Source: Stenogyne calaminthoides (Eukaryota > Streptophyta > Magnoliopsida > Lamiales > Lamiaceae). From it: a stretch of 64,000 bases of DNA. A model generated the notes under the pieces. The model was not told the DNA's origin and searched no databases. It saw only the letters and a list, made by a program, of their open reading frames with translations. Of this stretch, positions 34,378 to 47,062 are shown piece by piece (within the stretch, counting starts at the first letter, position 1; the number at the start of each line of letters is the position of its first letter). Where the stretch lies: positions 3,100,001 to 3,164,000 of the forward strand of contig JBBCBC010000012.1 in the NCBI GenBank assembly GCA_037126765.1, given 5' to 3'. Both the position numbers and the translations under genes were made by a program.

Positions 34378-34968
34378 AACATGCAATGTTTAGTGGTAAT
34401 TAAAAATAAATAGCATATTTTACTAAAATAAATTATATGTTTTAAATATACATTTTTAATTGCACGATGCACAATTATACATATAAGACTTTGCTATATA
34501 TATATAAATGAGTGATGCTTGTATGCACCAATTACACAAGGTCCAATTAGTGCAATTTTATTCAATTTTAATTCGGATGAACCATGAACCCTAAACCCTA
34601 AACCTAAAACCTAAACCTTAAACCATGAATTATTCGGGTCGGGTGAACCATGAACTACTTAGGTTGAGTTCGGGTCGGGCGGGTAAAAAAAAAAAACTGA
34701 AAAACCCGAAGAAAAAAAAACCAAAAATAAAAAATAAAAAAATTACACCAATTTTAAATTGATCTGCAAGGATCTTGTAAAGATTTTTGCCTATATAAAT
34801 ATATTTTTTGTAGCCTTCAAAAGCTTCCGTCCTATGTGATTTTTTTGTGATTGATCAAGTGTCATGAAGCCATAAATTCTGCCTCACGCAGCGAATGATT
34901 ATTTAAACATGTTAATTCTTGACCGTGCAATATATTGCAATATACTATTGAGTAAAATTAACTAATAC
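34378..34968. other. Downstream region of oxidoreductase 2
   Basis: AT-rich 3' flank with a fold-back relative at about 34520-34770 (CCATGAACCCTAAACCC and GGGTCGGGTGAACC). The TA run is much shorter than in unit 1. No gene. Confidence 0.6.
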
Positions 34969-36350
34969 TAGATTTATGCCCGTGCGACGCGTGGATCTAT
35001 TATTTAAAAAAATAGTTCGTAAAAGAATATATGTTTGCATATTGTAAAAAAAAAAAGAATTAGGTACTTTTGAATCTCGTTACTCCTTTATTTTTTCAAA
35101 CTTATTGTGAATTGCATGAAATGTTACTACTTTATTTTTTTCAATTTTAATGTGAATAGCATGAAACATTAAACTAACCATGAATATATGATAAAGTTCA
35201 AAAGACCTTAATTCTATCATTAATCTTATCGTGAATCGCATGAAATATTAAATGAATGACAAAGTTCAAAAAGACCTTAGTTCTTTTTTCGATCAATAGT
35301 GGATAACTTGGTAAGCTTACACTTTAATCACACCTGTAAATTTACTATCATATAATTATTTATATTTACATTTTAATATTTTTAAATCATAATTCACATA
35401 ATATAATAATTACAATCACTCGAAGTGATAAAATAGAAAGAAGGCAGATGATAAATTTAGCTATTTTTTTTGTAATTATTAGTACTTAATTCGATAATAA
35501 ATAAGGAAAATGTCAATATGAGTCTACTTTAAGTCTTAAACTTTTCCTCAAACATTCCATCTCAGCTATTCAACAATCAATACATATACAAAAAATTAGT
35601 ATTATAATATAAGAAAAATAGTACAATTTCAAAATTGCTAATTACAAACAACTTCAAACCTGCAGATTGCACAAAATTTTGTTTAATTAAAGAGGAAATT
35701 TGAGTTCATACTGAACCGATCTTGAACTATTATAGCAATAACAGAGTGTAAAAACTAATTAGTTACAATTAACTCTCGTGGACCAACTCCACGATCTAGT
35801 ATTCGCCAATTAAAACAGAAATCGGTGCAGTCTAACTTGAAGTTTATCACTTCCAGTGAGTATAAGTCAATCCATCACCAGTTGTTTGCCAGCCTGAAAC
35901 TAAAAAGACCCAATAAAGATCACTTGCAAAAAAACGAAATAAAAAACTGATCCAAGATTATGCATTGAAATCGTAAAATTACAACACATAATCCAAATGA
36001 AATTCAATCCCGTTCACTCTGCATCGAACAAACACTGTTGAATATGAACCCATTATTGATTTTAACCTGAACATGAAATTGATGCCCCTAAATCGCCGGA
36101 AAAGACACTCAAAATTCAATACTCCTAAATGTTTTTGAACGGAAAGACTGCGTACCCTAAACGGAAAGGTAATAATTCTTGGGAAATAAATTTGTTTTCA
36201 TCCATATTCCGTAACTTCTGCAATTAACAATTAATATTCTTAATTCTAATAATAATAACTAAAACGGGCTGAGCTAATGAAAAGGGCTTTCATGAAGCCC
36301 AACAGAACAATTTGTTTGGGCTTGATTCTAACAAAACAACTCATTTGTTT
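34969..36350. other. Intergenic DNA, AT-rich
   Basis: I found no supportable coding region. It begins with TAGATTTATGCCCGTGCGACGCG just past the duplication and contains CTAGTATTCGCC at about 35796. Tentatively, 35750-36240 read on the minus strand resembles a 5' leader with a splice-acceptor-like TTTTAGTTTCAG near 35895, but no ORF follows. Confidence 0.4.
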
Positions 36351-36354
36351 AAAG

Positions 36355-36470
36355 TACACGTGGCAGAATAAGAGACAAAACACGTGTCAGCTATAACTAT
36401 TTTGGTTTCTTGCTCAGCTGGAAACGCGGGCCTCAGCGCATACAATTTGTCCTACGTGGCCCCTAGAACG
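36355..36470. promoter_or_regulatory. Orphan G-box/ABRE-like cluster
   Basis: Two CACGTG palindromes (36357-36362 and 36381-36386) and a TACGTGGC (36453-36460) occur within 105 bp, with nearby TGGGCTT/GGGCTT elements (36240-36335). These are plant bZIP/bHLH and housekeeping promoter motifs. No intact gene lies on either side within several kb. Confidence 0.4.
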
Positions 36471-37599
36471 AAACTTCCCCTCTTAATTTGGGAAAAATGA
36501 CGAGATTGGTGAATGGCTGGTGGGAACGCGATTTAGGGTTTTAATTTGGGTAAGAAAACGTATGGAGGGATTTTTCTTTTAATTAATAATTATTGATTTA
36601 GTTTTTTAGTTAAATTAATGACGTGAAAATTAAAAAAATTCATAGCGTTTAACTCCAAGGTTTCGATCGCTTCAACCAAGATAAAAGACTAAGAAAAATA
36701 AGAAGAATAAAGTTTTGCAGTGATTTATGCCTCTAATAACGACTCGTCTCCCCAAGAAATAACCTAGATAGGCATATTTATAATAAGTGTGTTGGATGGG
36801 CTAAATTTGGGCCTTCGAACTTAGCACGCATATTAAATTTACTCAAAGAACACCGGTGTTAATGAGCCCATGTCTTGTCTTGAAAATATATGCAACCAAA
36901 TCCAAAATCTTGCAGAATCTTCTCAAATCTTTGGTGTAAATCCAAATATGTATAACTCAGTCCAAATCTGCACAAAAACCAAACAATAGCAGTACAAGTC
37001 CGGAAATTCACAATAACACAAAATATGCAATTTAAGCAATATAACTCTAGCAAATTAGACAATTATAATCCATAAAAGTCATGCATATTTTGGACTTATC
37101 AGTGGAATTATCATTTTTCTTTTCTCAACTATTTTTAGAAACACCTCTCCACAGCCTTTCACGATTCACTTCACATTTATCACCACCAGATCCCTAGTCC
37201 TCGAAGAAACACCCCCAACTCTCATTTCAAGATACCTAATTCCAATTAATCACATTTTTTTCATAAGTATTAGTACCTGAAAATATTTAGAAGCCGTGCA
37301 ATTATCATAAAAGTTTGTATGAGGTCGTCTCATGTAATGTATTTTGTGCCCAAAAAAAGAAATATTTTTTAATTGAAAAAAACTATTTAGTCTTAAAGAC
37401 AAAATTTGAAATAAAAATCTTGGTGAAACCAGGTACCGTCTCATCTTTCAGTTCAAGCATCTCCGTGAACAAAAATGAATTTTATACACCAGCCAACTTA
37501 CTTGAAAGAGGTAATATAAAGGATATATTTTGTATGGATAAATCTAATCTACTTAGCATACCATTAGTTATTTGATTCCTTGAAGTAAAGAACACATTT
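36471..37599. other. Intergenic DNA with a MITE-like segment
   Basis: No gene is supported. The segment at 37310-37445 carries GTATGAGGTCGTCTCATG and TACCGTCTCATC, relating it to the CATGAGACGG MITE family. Confidence 0.45.
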
Positions 37600-38410
37600 A
37601 GACCCATGGAAGATGCATATGATATGTTTGGACTAAAATTTCTTTACCTGAATGTCATTGGTTCATTATTTTTGTTTTGGAAACTGCATCAGGCCCGATG
37701 TCGCATTTGTAGTGAATTTTCTTGCAAAATTTAGTGCTTCTCTTACAAAGTGACATTAAGCATATTTTTAGTATCTCCAAGGTTCACAAGCTATTTATTT
37801 ATATTAAAAAAATAATCAAAATAAGGTATTGTTGAGCTGTTCGATGCTGGTTATATGTTTGATTCTCATACTTCTAGATCTCAGACTAGTTACGTTTTTC
37901 TTTGTAGTGATATTGCAATCTCTTGGAGGTCTGTTAAACAATTTACAACCTCCTCAAATCACTAAGAAATTATTGTTTTATATGAGGCCTCACGAGAATG
38001 TGTATGGTTAAAGTCGTTGATAAAACACATTTGCAAATTGTGTTGCATTACTAAAAGTGATATATCCCCAACTTTTCTTTACGAGGACAATGTAGATTGT
38101 GTTGCACAAATAAGTAACAAGTATGTTAAATGGAATTTGACAAAACACATATCCCCTAATTTTTTTTACCCGTGTGAACTCCAGAAAAAGAGTGGTGAAA
38201 TAATCATGCAAAAGGAGAGCTCTAGTGATAATTTGACAAATTTGTTTACTAAATCCCTTCCTACATCTACTTTTGAAAATATGTACATGGTATTGGGACG
38301 CGTAAGCTTAGAAGATTGTTGTTTTCAAGGGGAGTGGCAACTTCAAAGCAATCCTGAAGATCGGATCCCGAAGATTAGTGATTATACTATTTTCTCCTTT
38401 GACTAAGGTT
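37600..38410 (+). pseudogene. Copia RNase H remnant
   Basis: The last part of a Copia pol. The 38017-38406 frame shows Y-E-D-N, T-K-H-I-S-P-N-F-F-Y, L-Q-K-K-S-G-E-I and N-L-F-T-K-S-L-P-T-S-T-F-E, standard C-terminal RNase H motifs. Upstream (37600-38010) traces of RT and early RNase H are broken by many stops. No LTR was identified on either side. It is a decayed fragment with no expected function. Confidence 0.8.
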
Positions 38411-38624
38411 TTTTTTTTCACCGTGTTTTTCTAGAAATTTTTTAATTAAGCATGTTCATTACGTTGTAAAGTCCAAGTAGGAGTGTTAAAAATATGTAAA
38501 TATTGTGGATTAAATTACTTGGTAACTATTACAAATATAAAAATTGACTCAGTAAGAGCCCAACATACCGAAATATCACATCAAGATTCTACAAAATATT
38601 TCTTGGGTTATGGAGCTTGATGGA

Positions 38625-38950
38625 TGAGTTAAAAATATTTTTGGTCTCGTAACTTTCACTTTTTTGCAAATCGTCGCTAGATAGTTGAATTTTTTATTTT
38701 AGCCCTCTAATTTTACAATGTTTATTTTATGTCCCATTTTTGCCAAATATGGTAGTTTATGACACATGACTTGTGACGATTTGCGAAGAAGTGGGATTTA
38801 CGGGACCAAAAATAAGCAAAAAATGACATAATTTTGCAAAAATTGAACGAAAGTTGAGTAATGTACAAGGCTACTGGACTAAATTGACTTTTTGGATGAT
38901 TTGCGAGAAACTACAACATTACGGGACTAAAATGTTTTTAACCCAACTTT
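38625..38950. mobile_element. TIR-type MITE (about 325 bp)
   Basis: The left end GAGTTAAAAATATTTTTGGTCTCGTAAC and the right end, reverse complemented as GGTTAAAAACATTTTAGTCCCGTAAT, are inverted repeats. GATTTGCGA/TCGCAAATC words extend the pairing inward. No ORF. The target-site duplication is not clear, so the superfamily is unassigned. Confidence 0.65.
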
Positions 38951-40302
38951 AGGGCTACAATCCATTTTAGTATAAATAACCTATGTTTTATAAAGCGAAT
39001 CAGATCGGCCGGTCCTACCGCTACTTGAACAGCCCATCGTACCATTTGAATGTGTTAGACCGCTAGTCTTCCGTAGCGTCTCAGAACCGATCAAAAACCC
39101 AAAAAATGAATTGAACAGGTCGCGGGTTGAACCGGACGATTCAACGGTCTTATACGAACCTTATCCACTTACCATCCCTATCTCGTAGCCATTAAAGCCG
39201 ATTACATTGTATTAGAAACTCTTGTCCCCGATCAAAAAAAAAACTCTTGTCAACGAACTAGCTGTCAGTATAAAGTAACCATGTAGTCCATCTTTTTATC
39301 AAACTGCTCGTCCGAATCCCCCTCACTTGCAATCAACTGATGCAGCTGAGTAAGCCCGGCCAAGTTAGGCGTAGACGTCCCAGAAAGTGCTTATATTCCA
39401 CTCCTTAAGGTCAACCTTGAGAGTTTCAACTTATGAAATATAATCATTGTTTTTATTTTGGGATTTGAGCAAATTAAAATCTAAATTACAAACAAATTCA
39501 TACTGTAGATTTCAAATTTCAATTATAGAGAATTATGGGTTTTAATTTATAAATTTAATTATATTTCATGAAATTGCAACGATATACCAGTTCAATCGCT
39601 AATCGACCAAAAGTCACTAAGATTGTCTTAGTAAACGTTCACTTCCGCTTTTAAAAACATGGTAAGTAAATAACTCTCCAATTCATTGTATCTTTGAACA
39701 CACTAAATAGTATATCTCCTAGTTTGATACTACTCCAGTACACCCCTTGCTCCAGACATAATCATTCTTGACGAAATTGATTAACAAATATGTGTTCCTT
39801 ATTATAAGGTTGCAACTCCATATTTTTCAATATTTTTCTCAAATATATATATGTGATACATATGTCAAATTAAGATTAGATTCTTAGTGATAATTATTTA
39901 GATATCATTCCTATTACAATTTTGGTGGCAAAATATTTACATGCATAATCAAGTTGTTTAATAAGTGCTTTTCCAAAATTTATATGGAAAATATATCAAC
40001 TAAAATTAAGTTCCTGGATTTTCATCTCATTGCTATGATAAAAAATAAATATCAAGAGCCTTCACTTATATCTGGTGCTAAAAAAAGAGAGGTATAAATT
40101 AATTATCTTACACAAAAGGATAAACATCATCTCACGTTTATTCGTTACAACATACTACGATCATGAGTCTCATGTTGAAGTGATCTGTAATAAGAAAGAG
40201 CTAAGTGTGAGTAACTAATACAATTACTAACAAAATTATACAAATTATAAATATTTTGCATTGAATCTAGCCAAAACTTCAAAACACATCCTCAAATTAA
40301 CC
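38951..40302. other. Laccase 3' intergenic region
   Basis: No gene is seen. The final 200 bp or so before 40303 is probably laccase 3' UTR and downstream DNA (minus strand). Confidence 0.5.
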
Positions 40303-43300
40303 TCAACAAGGAGGCAAATCAGCCGGAGGTGGAAGCAAACTCTGTGAAGGATCATTTCCACTTTTAACAATGAATCCCATAGCCAATCCCCATGATGTGT
40401 GCTCCTCAAGATGACAATGCACAAACCACACTCCTGGATTATCGGCTTTGATCCTAATCGCCGCCCATCCCCCCATCGGCACAGCCACCGTGTTCCTCTC
40501 CGGAGGATCAACCAAATTGTATCCCTTTGTATCCTTTGCTGCATTAAAATTCCCAAACCCCGTTCCCACGATGAAGAAATTGTGGCCATGCACATGGATC
40601 GGGTGGTTTTCGGGATTCATGAAGTTGGTATCTTGGAGCACGATTTCGAGCCTCGTCCCGTAGGCTACCTCGAACACTTTAGTCCCGAGATTCGTGTTCA
40701 TGTTCTCGCTTAAGGGGTCCACACCCGTGTAGTTAAACTCAAGCGGTGGTTTTTCAGGAAAATCGGACGAAAATTCAGCGTGGAGTTTATGATAATGGGA
40801 GTCGAGCAAGGAGACGGAAGGGCGAATGAAAGAGACGTTGTTCATTGAGGCGATGAAGCGCTTGTTTAGATAGCCTTTGCATGTTTTATTAGCAGGGCAA
40901 TCTTGAAGGTTGAGGTTGATAGTGGTGACCACACGCTTGTCCACTTGTTTTGGAACGTTGCACGGGTAATCTTTCGAATCGAGGCTTTTGAGATTGTTAC
41001 AGAAGTTAGTTGCAAAGAGGGTATCTTCCATGAGAGGGAGATTGGTGGGTAGGTTGTAACTAGTGGGGCTAGTTTTTGAGGGTGAGACAGTTTCATATTT
41101 CAACAAGCCTATGGTGGTTGAGTTATCAAACGGGAAATGAGATGTGAGATAAGGTCTAGCGGCCATGACAAATGTGTTGGACCAATCTGGGTTTTGATTT
41201 GCTTTCAGTAAAACATTCATAGTTTGACCTGGGGTGATGAGTATAGCTGAAGTTGTGAAAGGCTTTGTATAAACTGCATCAATCTCCACCACTGTTAAAC
41301 TGTGATTTGCCACAGCAAAGAAGAGCTCATCGTTTAATGCACCGTTTATAATCCTTAGTAGGTACGTTTTTCCAGGTTTAACGGTTTCAATGAACGTATC
41401 TGCAAAACCAATTAAGTTAGCTAGATTTAGTATATTAATTTATTCAATTAATTAATCATGATCCATTGTTCCATGCACTTTCTACGGATCCTATCATATA
41501 TTATTAGATTTTCAATACATTACAAGTTCTCCTACTGTTAGAATATTGATAAAAATAAGAGATTATTTAGTGCGATTAACTATGGTACCTTTAGTGGAAC
41601 ATGGGTACAAGGGACCAGGTAATCCATTAATGGTATAAGCATCTGATGAATTAGGTCCGCCACCATATAACATCATCTCTTTTTCTACCAAATCAACATC
41701 TTCATTCCACCATTCGCCTGTACACATTTATGTATATATATTAATATTATTGAGGAGATACCGAGATACATAACAATTAAAACAAATATTTCCTTTGTTC
41801 ATCAAAAGTGTGGTCATTTTTTTTATTGAGGGTCCAAAAAAGTTGAGGATAATTTATTTTTTTCCAGAGGGAGTATATACTATCTATAATTTGTATTTTT
41901 TTTTAAATAATTCAAATTAAAATATTAAGCACTAGTTCAACAATTGAGGGTCCGCTTATTGGGATTAATGAGAATCATTTCAATTAATACTAAATAAAAG
42001 TAAGCAATTGATTATTCTCTGGTAATTAATTACTCAACATTTCTCAGATGATGTCCACGTTGATTTTTCAACGAAACAATAACAATACAATCAATAACTC
42101 TGATCTCAATGATACCCATTATTATCATTATCATTTTCAAGTCATACTCATTTTGATTTTCTAACTAACAATAGCAATGTAATCAAAAAATTTATAGTGA
42201 TTAACCTTAATAATACTTATTACCATTATCATTCTCAAGTCATATACCAAGAGGATCGTAAGTAATTTGAGTGTAATGATAAATTACCAAAGATGATTGG
42301 AATATGAGTGTCGATGATGGGGGTTGGTGAGAATGGGAAAGCGGCGCGTGGGTAAATGATGAAAGCGCCATACACTGAAGCGCGTTGCCATGCGAAATGA
42401 GCGTGCCACCATAGAGTTCCTCTTTGATCAACAACCGTGAAATTATAAGTATAAGTTTTCCCTTTTCCAATTGGGCATTGTGTTATGTAAGCAGGTCCAT
42501 CTGCCCATCCTGTTCTTAGTTGTCTTACTCCATGCCTGCTCATATTGCATTCATTACACATTTAATTGTAAATTATTTATGATTTAACAATCTCAAATAA
42601 TTAAAGTATGAGTTAATATTAATTTGCAACTTGTAATACAATTCCTTTAGCAATTTGCAACATGTACTAATTTTTTTTATACAATTGCAACCTAAACCGT
42701 TTATGTTGCAATCAGTCAATTTCGTATAATATGTACATGTTGCAAAGTGATATTAACTCTATGTATATTTATGTGATGTTATTATATATGATTGTTATGA
42801 TTGCAACCTAAACTATATAGGTTGCAATCAGTCAATTTCATATAATATATGATTGCAAATTGATATTAACTCTCACATAGTATGTAAAGAATGTATATAT
42901 GATAATAGTTAGCTTTAAAAAAAAATGTATATATGAATTAATTCCTGAATTTACTTAAACTAATAATAATAGCTATATATGTACTGACCAGTGGATGGTA
43001 GTGTTTGAGGCAACTTTGTTAGTAACCGTAACTTGGACATTGTCCCCTTCGTTCACAACAATAGTTGGCCCTGGATATTTACCGTTCACCGTCAAAACTG
43101 GCTTTCTATGGCAAAGTCTTTTTACACTCGCCCACTCCACCTGCGATTCATAATATTACATTTGTAAAATATATTTTCGTACTAATTTATATATATGTAT
43201 TCATCAATTCAATTATTTGTGATTTGTGTTGAGTTTGAATACATGAGAAAACTAAATTGGAACAAATTGAATACATGTGGGACTAAATTGAAAAAATTAA

Positions 43301-45354
43301 TAGTTACGGAATCATTTCAATAAAAGTGAAAGATTATATGACGAATTTGGTTAAAATCCCTAGTAAACATGTGCTTGGTTAGAGATGAATAAAGTTTTAT
43401 TTCCAATCAAAAGTAATGTATTATTTTATTATTGTTAATTAGTGGGGTATAAGAAAAGTAGGAGAAATAGTAGAAGAAAAGTATGATAGGTAATTAATGA
43501 GTGTGTGAAAGAAAAGTATGAGAGAGAGAATGAGAGGATGATGTGATTATATAAGTTGTGTTAAAATAAGTATGTAGATGTTCTATAGGGGTGAATGTGT
43601 ATTTGAATGGGAAATGAGATCTGCTCATCCAAAATCGGATGTGATAAGGGATAAGGAACCTGGAACCTATTAGGGAAATAATATAAAAGAATTAATTATC
43701 TTTCTACAAGCGGGCGTTTAGATAAGACAAAATTATTTTATGGAATCAAAGGCAAAACCCTAAATTCAAACCATGTTGCAAGCAACTCCATCCATTTTAA
43801 ATTTATATACTTGTTGAGCCTCGTTCATTCTCTCCATTATGGAGTTGACGTCGGCCCACAGGTACATTCTTTGAGTCTCCCCATGATGGAGTTGACGTCA
43901 GCCCACCAGTGAGGGGGGACTATTAAGGTATAATATAAATGAATTGATTCTACATCTATATATGATATGAAATTCTTTTATGCATGGTATTGAGCCAAAA
44001 GACTCACGCCTACATCATGTGTTTAGTTCCCGCTAAAAGCAACTCCACTTATATTAAGTTGTTCACTCGATGTGTCTAACGAGGAGGAGTGTTAAAAAAA
44101 AGAATATAAATAAATTAATTTCACATTTCTATAAATTCAAACTTTAAATGAGATAGAATTAACCAAATAACGTGTTTTATAATAAAATCATATATATATT
44201 TCAGAACCAATCGACGTGTTTTATAATCATACTGTATAGAAATATTTGATCCCTTCTAAACATAAATTACTTGTACATAGTAATAAAATGTAAATAATAT
44301 TGTGTCAAATTTGGGCTCCATGGTACATATATGTAACTCATCAATTGAGATTATAATTTTGTTAATATAAAAGTATATATATATATATATATATACTTGC
44401 CGGGATTGAAGCATACCATGTTATAAAAGAAATAGACCGATCAATATGAAAAAATCGAAGTGAAACAGGCAAATTCCATATTCATGTGTAATGATATGTA
44501 ATATTACTCTGGGTTGTTCAGGGAGTCAATATCAACATAAAAAGGCTAAGTTTGTAGATGATACGGGTCATTATAATGCAAGACTTATAATACATTTTAA
44601 AGCGTGTAATTTGTTATCTTTGAAAAGTGTGATTTATTTACACGTAAAAATGCAATCGTTAATATGGGAACATAGTTTCACGCTTCGCTTGGAATAGTTG
44701 CACGTTTTATTTTTGTATAATTCTTGACGCTTAAAAAATCTTATACGAAAGACATTGCAGACACCCTCTTTACATACGGCACTCCACTCCAACATAAAAT
44801 ACGTGAGTTTCATAAATCATGGTGATGTTGAGTTCTATAAATATACACTCCTCCGTCTTATTAGTTTTTCACATTTACTATTTTTTCGTATTTTAGTGAG
44901 CGAGTTATTTATTAATTAAAACACGAAAAAACAGTAAATATAAACAAACTAATAGGACGGAGGGAGTATATAAAACTAATTTATAATACATATATATAAA
45001 AGAAATATAATTAATTTTATATTAACTCACTACCTTTATTTTATTATCAATTTAATTACGATTTTTATGATTAAAATAAAAAAAGTCAAACCTTGATATT
45101 GTTGCAATTCGATAAAAAGAACACAACTTTAAATATAACTAAAAGCGTGATTAAAATTGGTACTATCCCTAAAAAAATCGTAAATTAATATAGAATTAAC
45201 ACATGAAATATGAGAAAGATTGAGCAGAATTAATGGATGTGTAGAGACAACGTACACTAAATTTGAAACGCTTTGTAGCGGCTGAAGAAGGGTGTGGCTG
45301 CAGTGCCAAAATTATGGATAAAAGTAGTACCACTTGCCAATACGAACACTCCAT
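40303..45354 (-). CDS. Laccase (multicopper oxidase), complete
   Basis: Five exons on the minus strand, 45354-45256, 43140-42989, 42535-42288, 41717-41589 and 41399-40303, total 1725 nt and 574 aa. All introns are GT-AG and phases fit. Exon 1 encodes a signal peptide (M-E-C-S-Y-W-Q-V-V-L-L-L-S-I-I-L-A-L, probable cleavage after S-S-A at residue 25), implying secretion to the apoplast. Copper ligands: H83-W-H-G86 across exons 2/3, W126-W-H-A-H130, H475-P-I-H-V-H-G-H482 and H537-C-H539...H543, with L548 at the T1 axial position. The three cupredoxin domains are at about 35-150, 160-310 and 420-560. Laccases oxidise monolignols and other phenolics using O2. G-W-A-D-G-P-A and G-E-W-W-N-E-D-V are conserved; several N-x-S/T sites suggest glycosylation. 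Intron 1 (2115 bp) contains a Stowaway MITE. The specific clade is uncertain. Confidence 0.95.
41805..41878. mobile_element. Possible Stowaway MITE remnant in laccase intron 3
   Basis: TTTCCTTTGTTCATCAAAAGTG opens and CCAGAGGGAGTATA closes a 75-bp segment resembling Stowaway ends. Internal deletion is likely. Confidence 0.35.
44846..44966. mobile_element. Stowaway MITE in laccase intron 1
   Basis: It is 121 bp flanked by TA. The left end CACTCCTCCGTCTTATTAG pairs with the right end CTAATAGGACGGAGGGAG, and the inner arms (TTTACTATTTTTTCG/CGAAAAAACAGTAAA) also pair. Confidence 0.85.
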
Positions 45355-45387
45355 TTCTCAATTTAAGTAACAACATATGTATGATGA

Positions 45388-45399
45388 GCTTATATAGCC
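45388..45399 (-). promoter_or_regulatory. Laccase TATA box
   Basis: On the minus strand GGCTATATAAGC lies about 35-45 bp before the ATG at 45354, a near-consensus TATA box supporting that start. The 5' leader would be short. Confidence 0.65.
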
Positions 45400-47031
45400 T
45401 TTGTATAATAATTGTGGGTTGGTGTCGGTGGGCCCGGGGAATTCATATATACCTTCAACGCCTTTTAAGGTGTATTATGTTGTATATGAGTATAATTCTT
45501 TTGTGTGTTTGTATACAGTGTAATTTAAGTATATTTTTTTAAATATGTAATTTATTTTAATGAAGATAAATAACATGTTCTAATATAAACAGATTATATA
45601 ATTTAATAAAATAAATTATATGTTTTAAAAAATATATTTAAATTATACGATACACTCGGTGCATACAAAATTTTGTCTTCATTCTTCGCTCGACTAACCA
45701 AACAATCAACAATAATCACTGGAGAATATATCCTACATGACCAAACAATATAATACGACATGATTTAAATGTTAGTTTTTTGAGGAAGGTTCGTGAACAA
45801 TTATTGGGATAAAATTTGACAAATAAAATAGCTAGGTGGTTAGTAATTAATTTTAATGAAATCATGGAATTTGTTGGTTGAAGTGGTAATTGCAATTTAA
45901 ACTAGTTTTTATATATACTGAAAATTTACAAAACAAATTTATGAAATTTTCGTGGCGGGACACAAAAAAAAGATATAAATGTTAATTACATTGAAAATGA
46001 GATAGTAAGAAGTGGGGATTGAAATTTGAGGACGATGATAATTTCATTATTACACAAAAAAAAATGTATAAAAACACAATATTTTTTACTATAGAGAGGA
46101 ATTGTGTTATTTGCGTGCAAGTTTGATAATTAGTGAAAGGAAAAAAAAAAGATTTAGGGGGGAAAAATGACACAATATGTTATATTAAAGAGGGGAATTG
46201 TGAAGAACACAATATGTTATATTAAAGAAAGGATTTGTGATATTTGCGTGCAAATTTGATAGCTAAGGAAAGAAAACAAAAGGAGGTTTAAAGGAAAAAA
46301 ATGACACAATATGTTATATTAAGTAATTGTGTTATTTTTGTACAAAACTGTAAAAGGAAAGTAAGTTAAAGGGGCTACGGAGTTTTGACCACACAACTTA
46401 CATATTGTCGATATGAGCAACCAAAATGAGTTGGCCACTATACTGACACAAAGTACATCATTTTATTATATAACCTTCAAAAAAAAATTACAGCATTTTA
46501 TATTATATTAAATTATGAATATAAATATAAACTTTTATTATATATAAATATAGTAGTAAATATTTAAAAAAATCTATGGGCACAAGCACAATTAAGCATA
46601 TACGTACACAACATGAGTTCACATTTCAATTTGTAAATATTCTTATAAAAGATTTTTGGCTGATATTAATGGCTTTGGCTCTTGATGATCCGGTTAGATT
46701 TGACTATAAATAAGATTTTAAGTCGTTTTAGAAGAATTTGTTATGTTGAAAAGTGCAAACTTATTTACTGCTTAAAAAATGCAATTGTTCATATGGGAAC
46801 ATAGTTGCATGCTTCTATTTGAAATATTTGCACATTTATATTTTGTATATAATTGAACGCGTTTAAAAACACTATTTAATGAGTCTTGACGTTAAATCTT
46901 ATTACATTAGACCTACTCGATATTAACAGGTCAAATGAGACCCGCTTGTTGGTATTCAAATCAATGTAGATTACGTGTTATAAGAAGACTTTGAAATTGA
47001 ACAATATCATGTCCTTTTTACTATGAAAATA

Positions 47032-47062
<31 letters not shown>

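Larger units (their letters stand above)
26594..34968. repeat. Tandem segmental duplication, unit 2 (8.38 kb)
   Basis: It is a direct copy of 18174-26583, starting GATGCGATTTAGTGCC and ending AATTAACTAATACT at 34968, the same bases that close unit 1. Gene exons have the same lengths (471, 104 and 532 nt) as in unit 1. Confidence 0.92.

Noticed and set aside
34969..35810. Helitron, because of CTAG-type ends near 34968 and 35796
   Set aside because: No 5' TC, no 3' hairpin before CTRR and no helicase sequence could be identified.
35750..35900. C/D-box snoRNA candidate (GTGATGG on the minus strand)
   Set aside because: No matching D box or terminal stem could be found.
40245..40713. ORFs overlapping the laccase last exon in other frames
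   Set aside because: They are shadows; the laccase frame holds the copper ligands.
46095..46335. Possible CRISPR-like or satellite array
   Set aside because: There are only two diverged copies with no regular spacer structure, and the genome is a plant.
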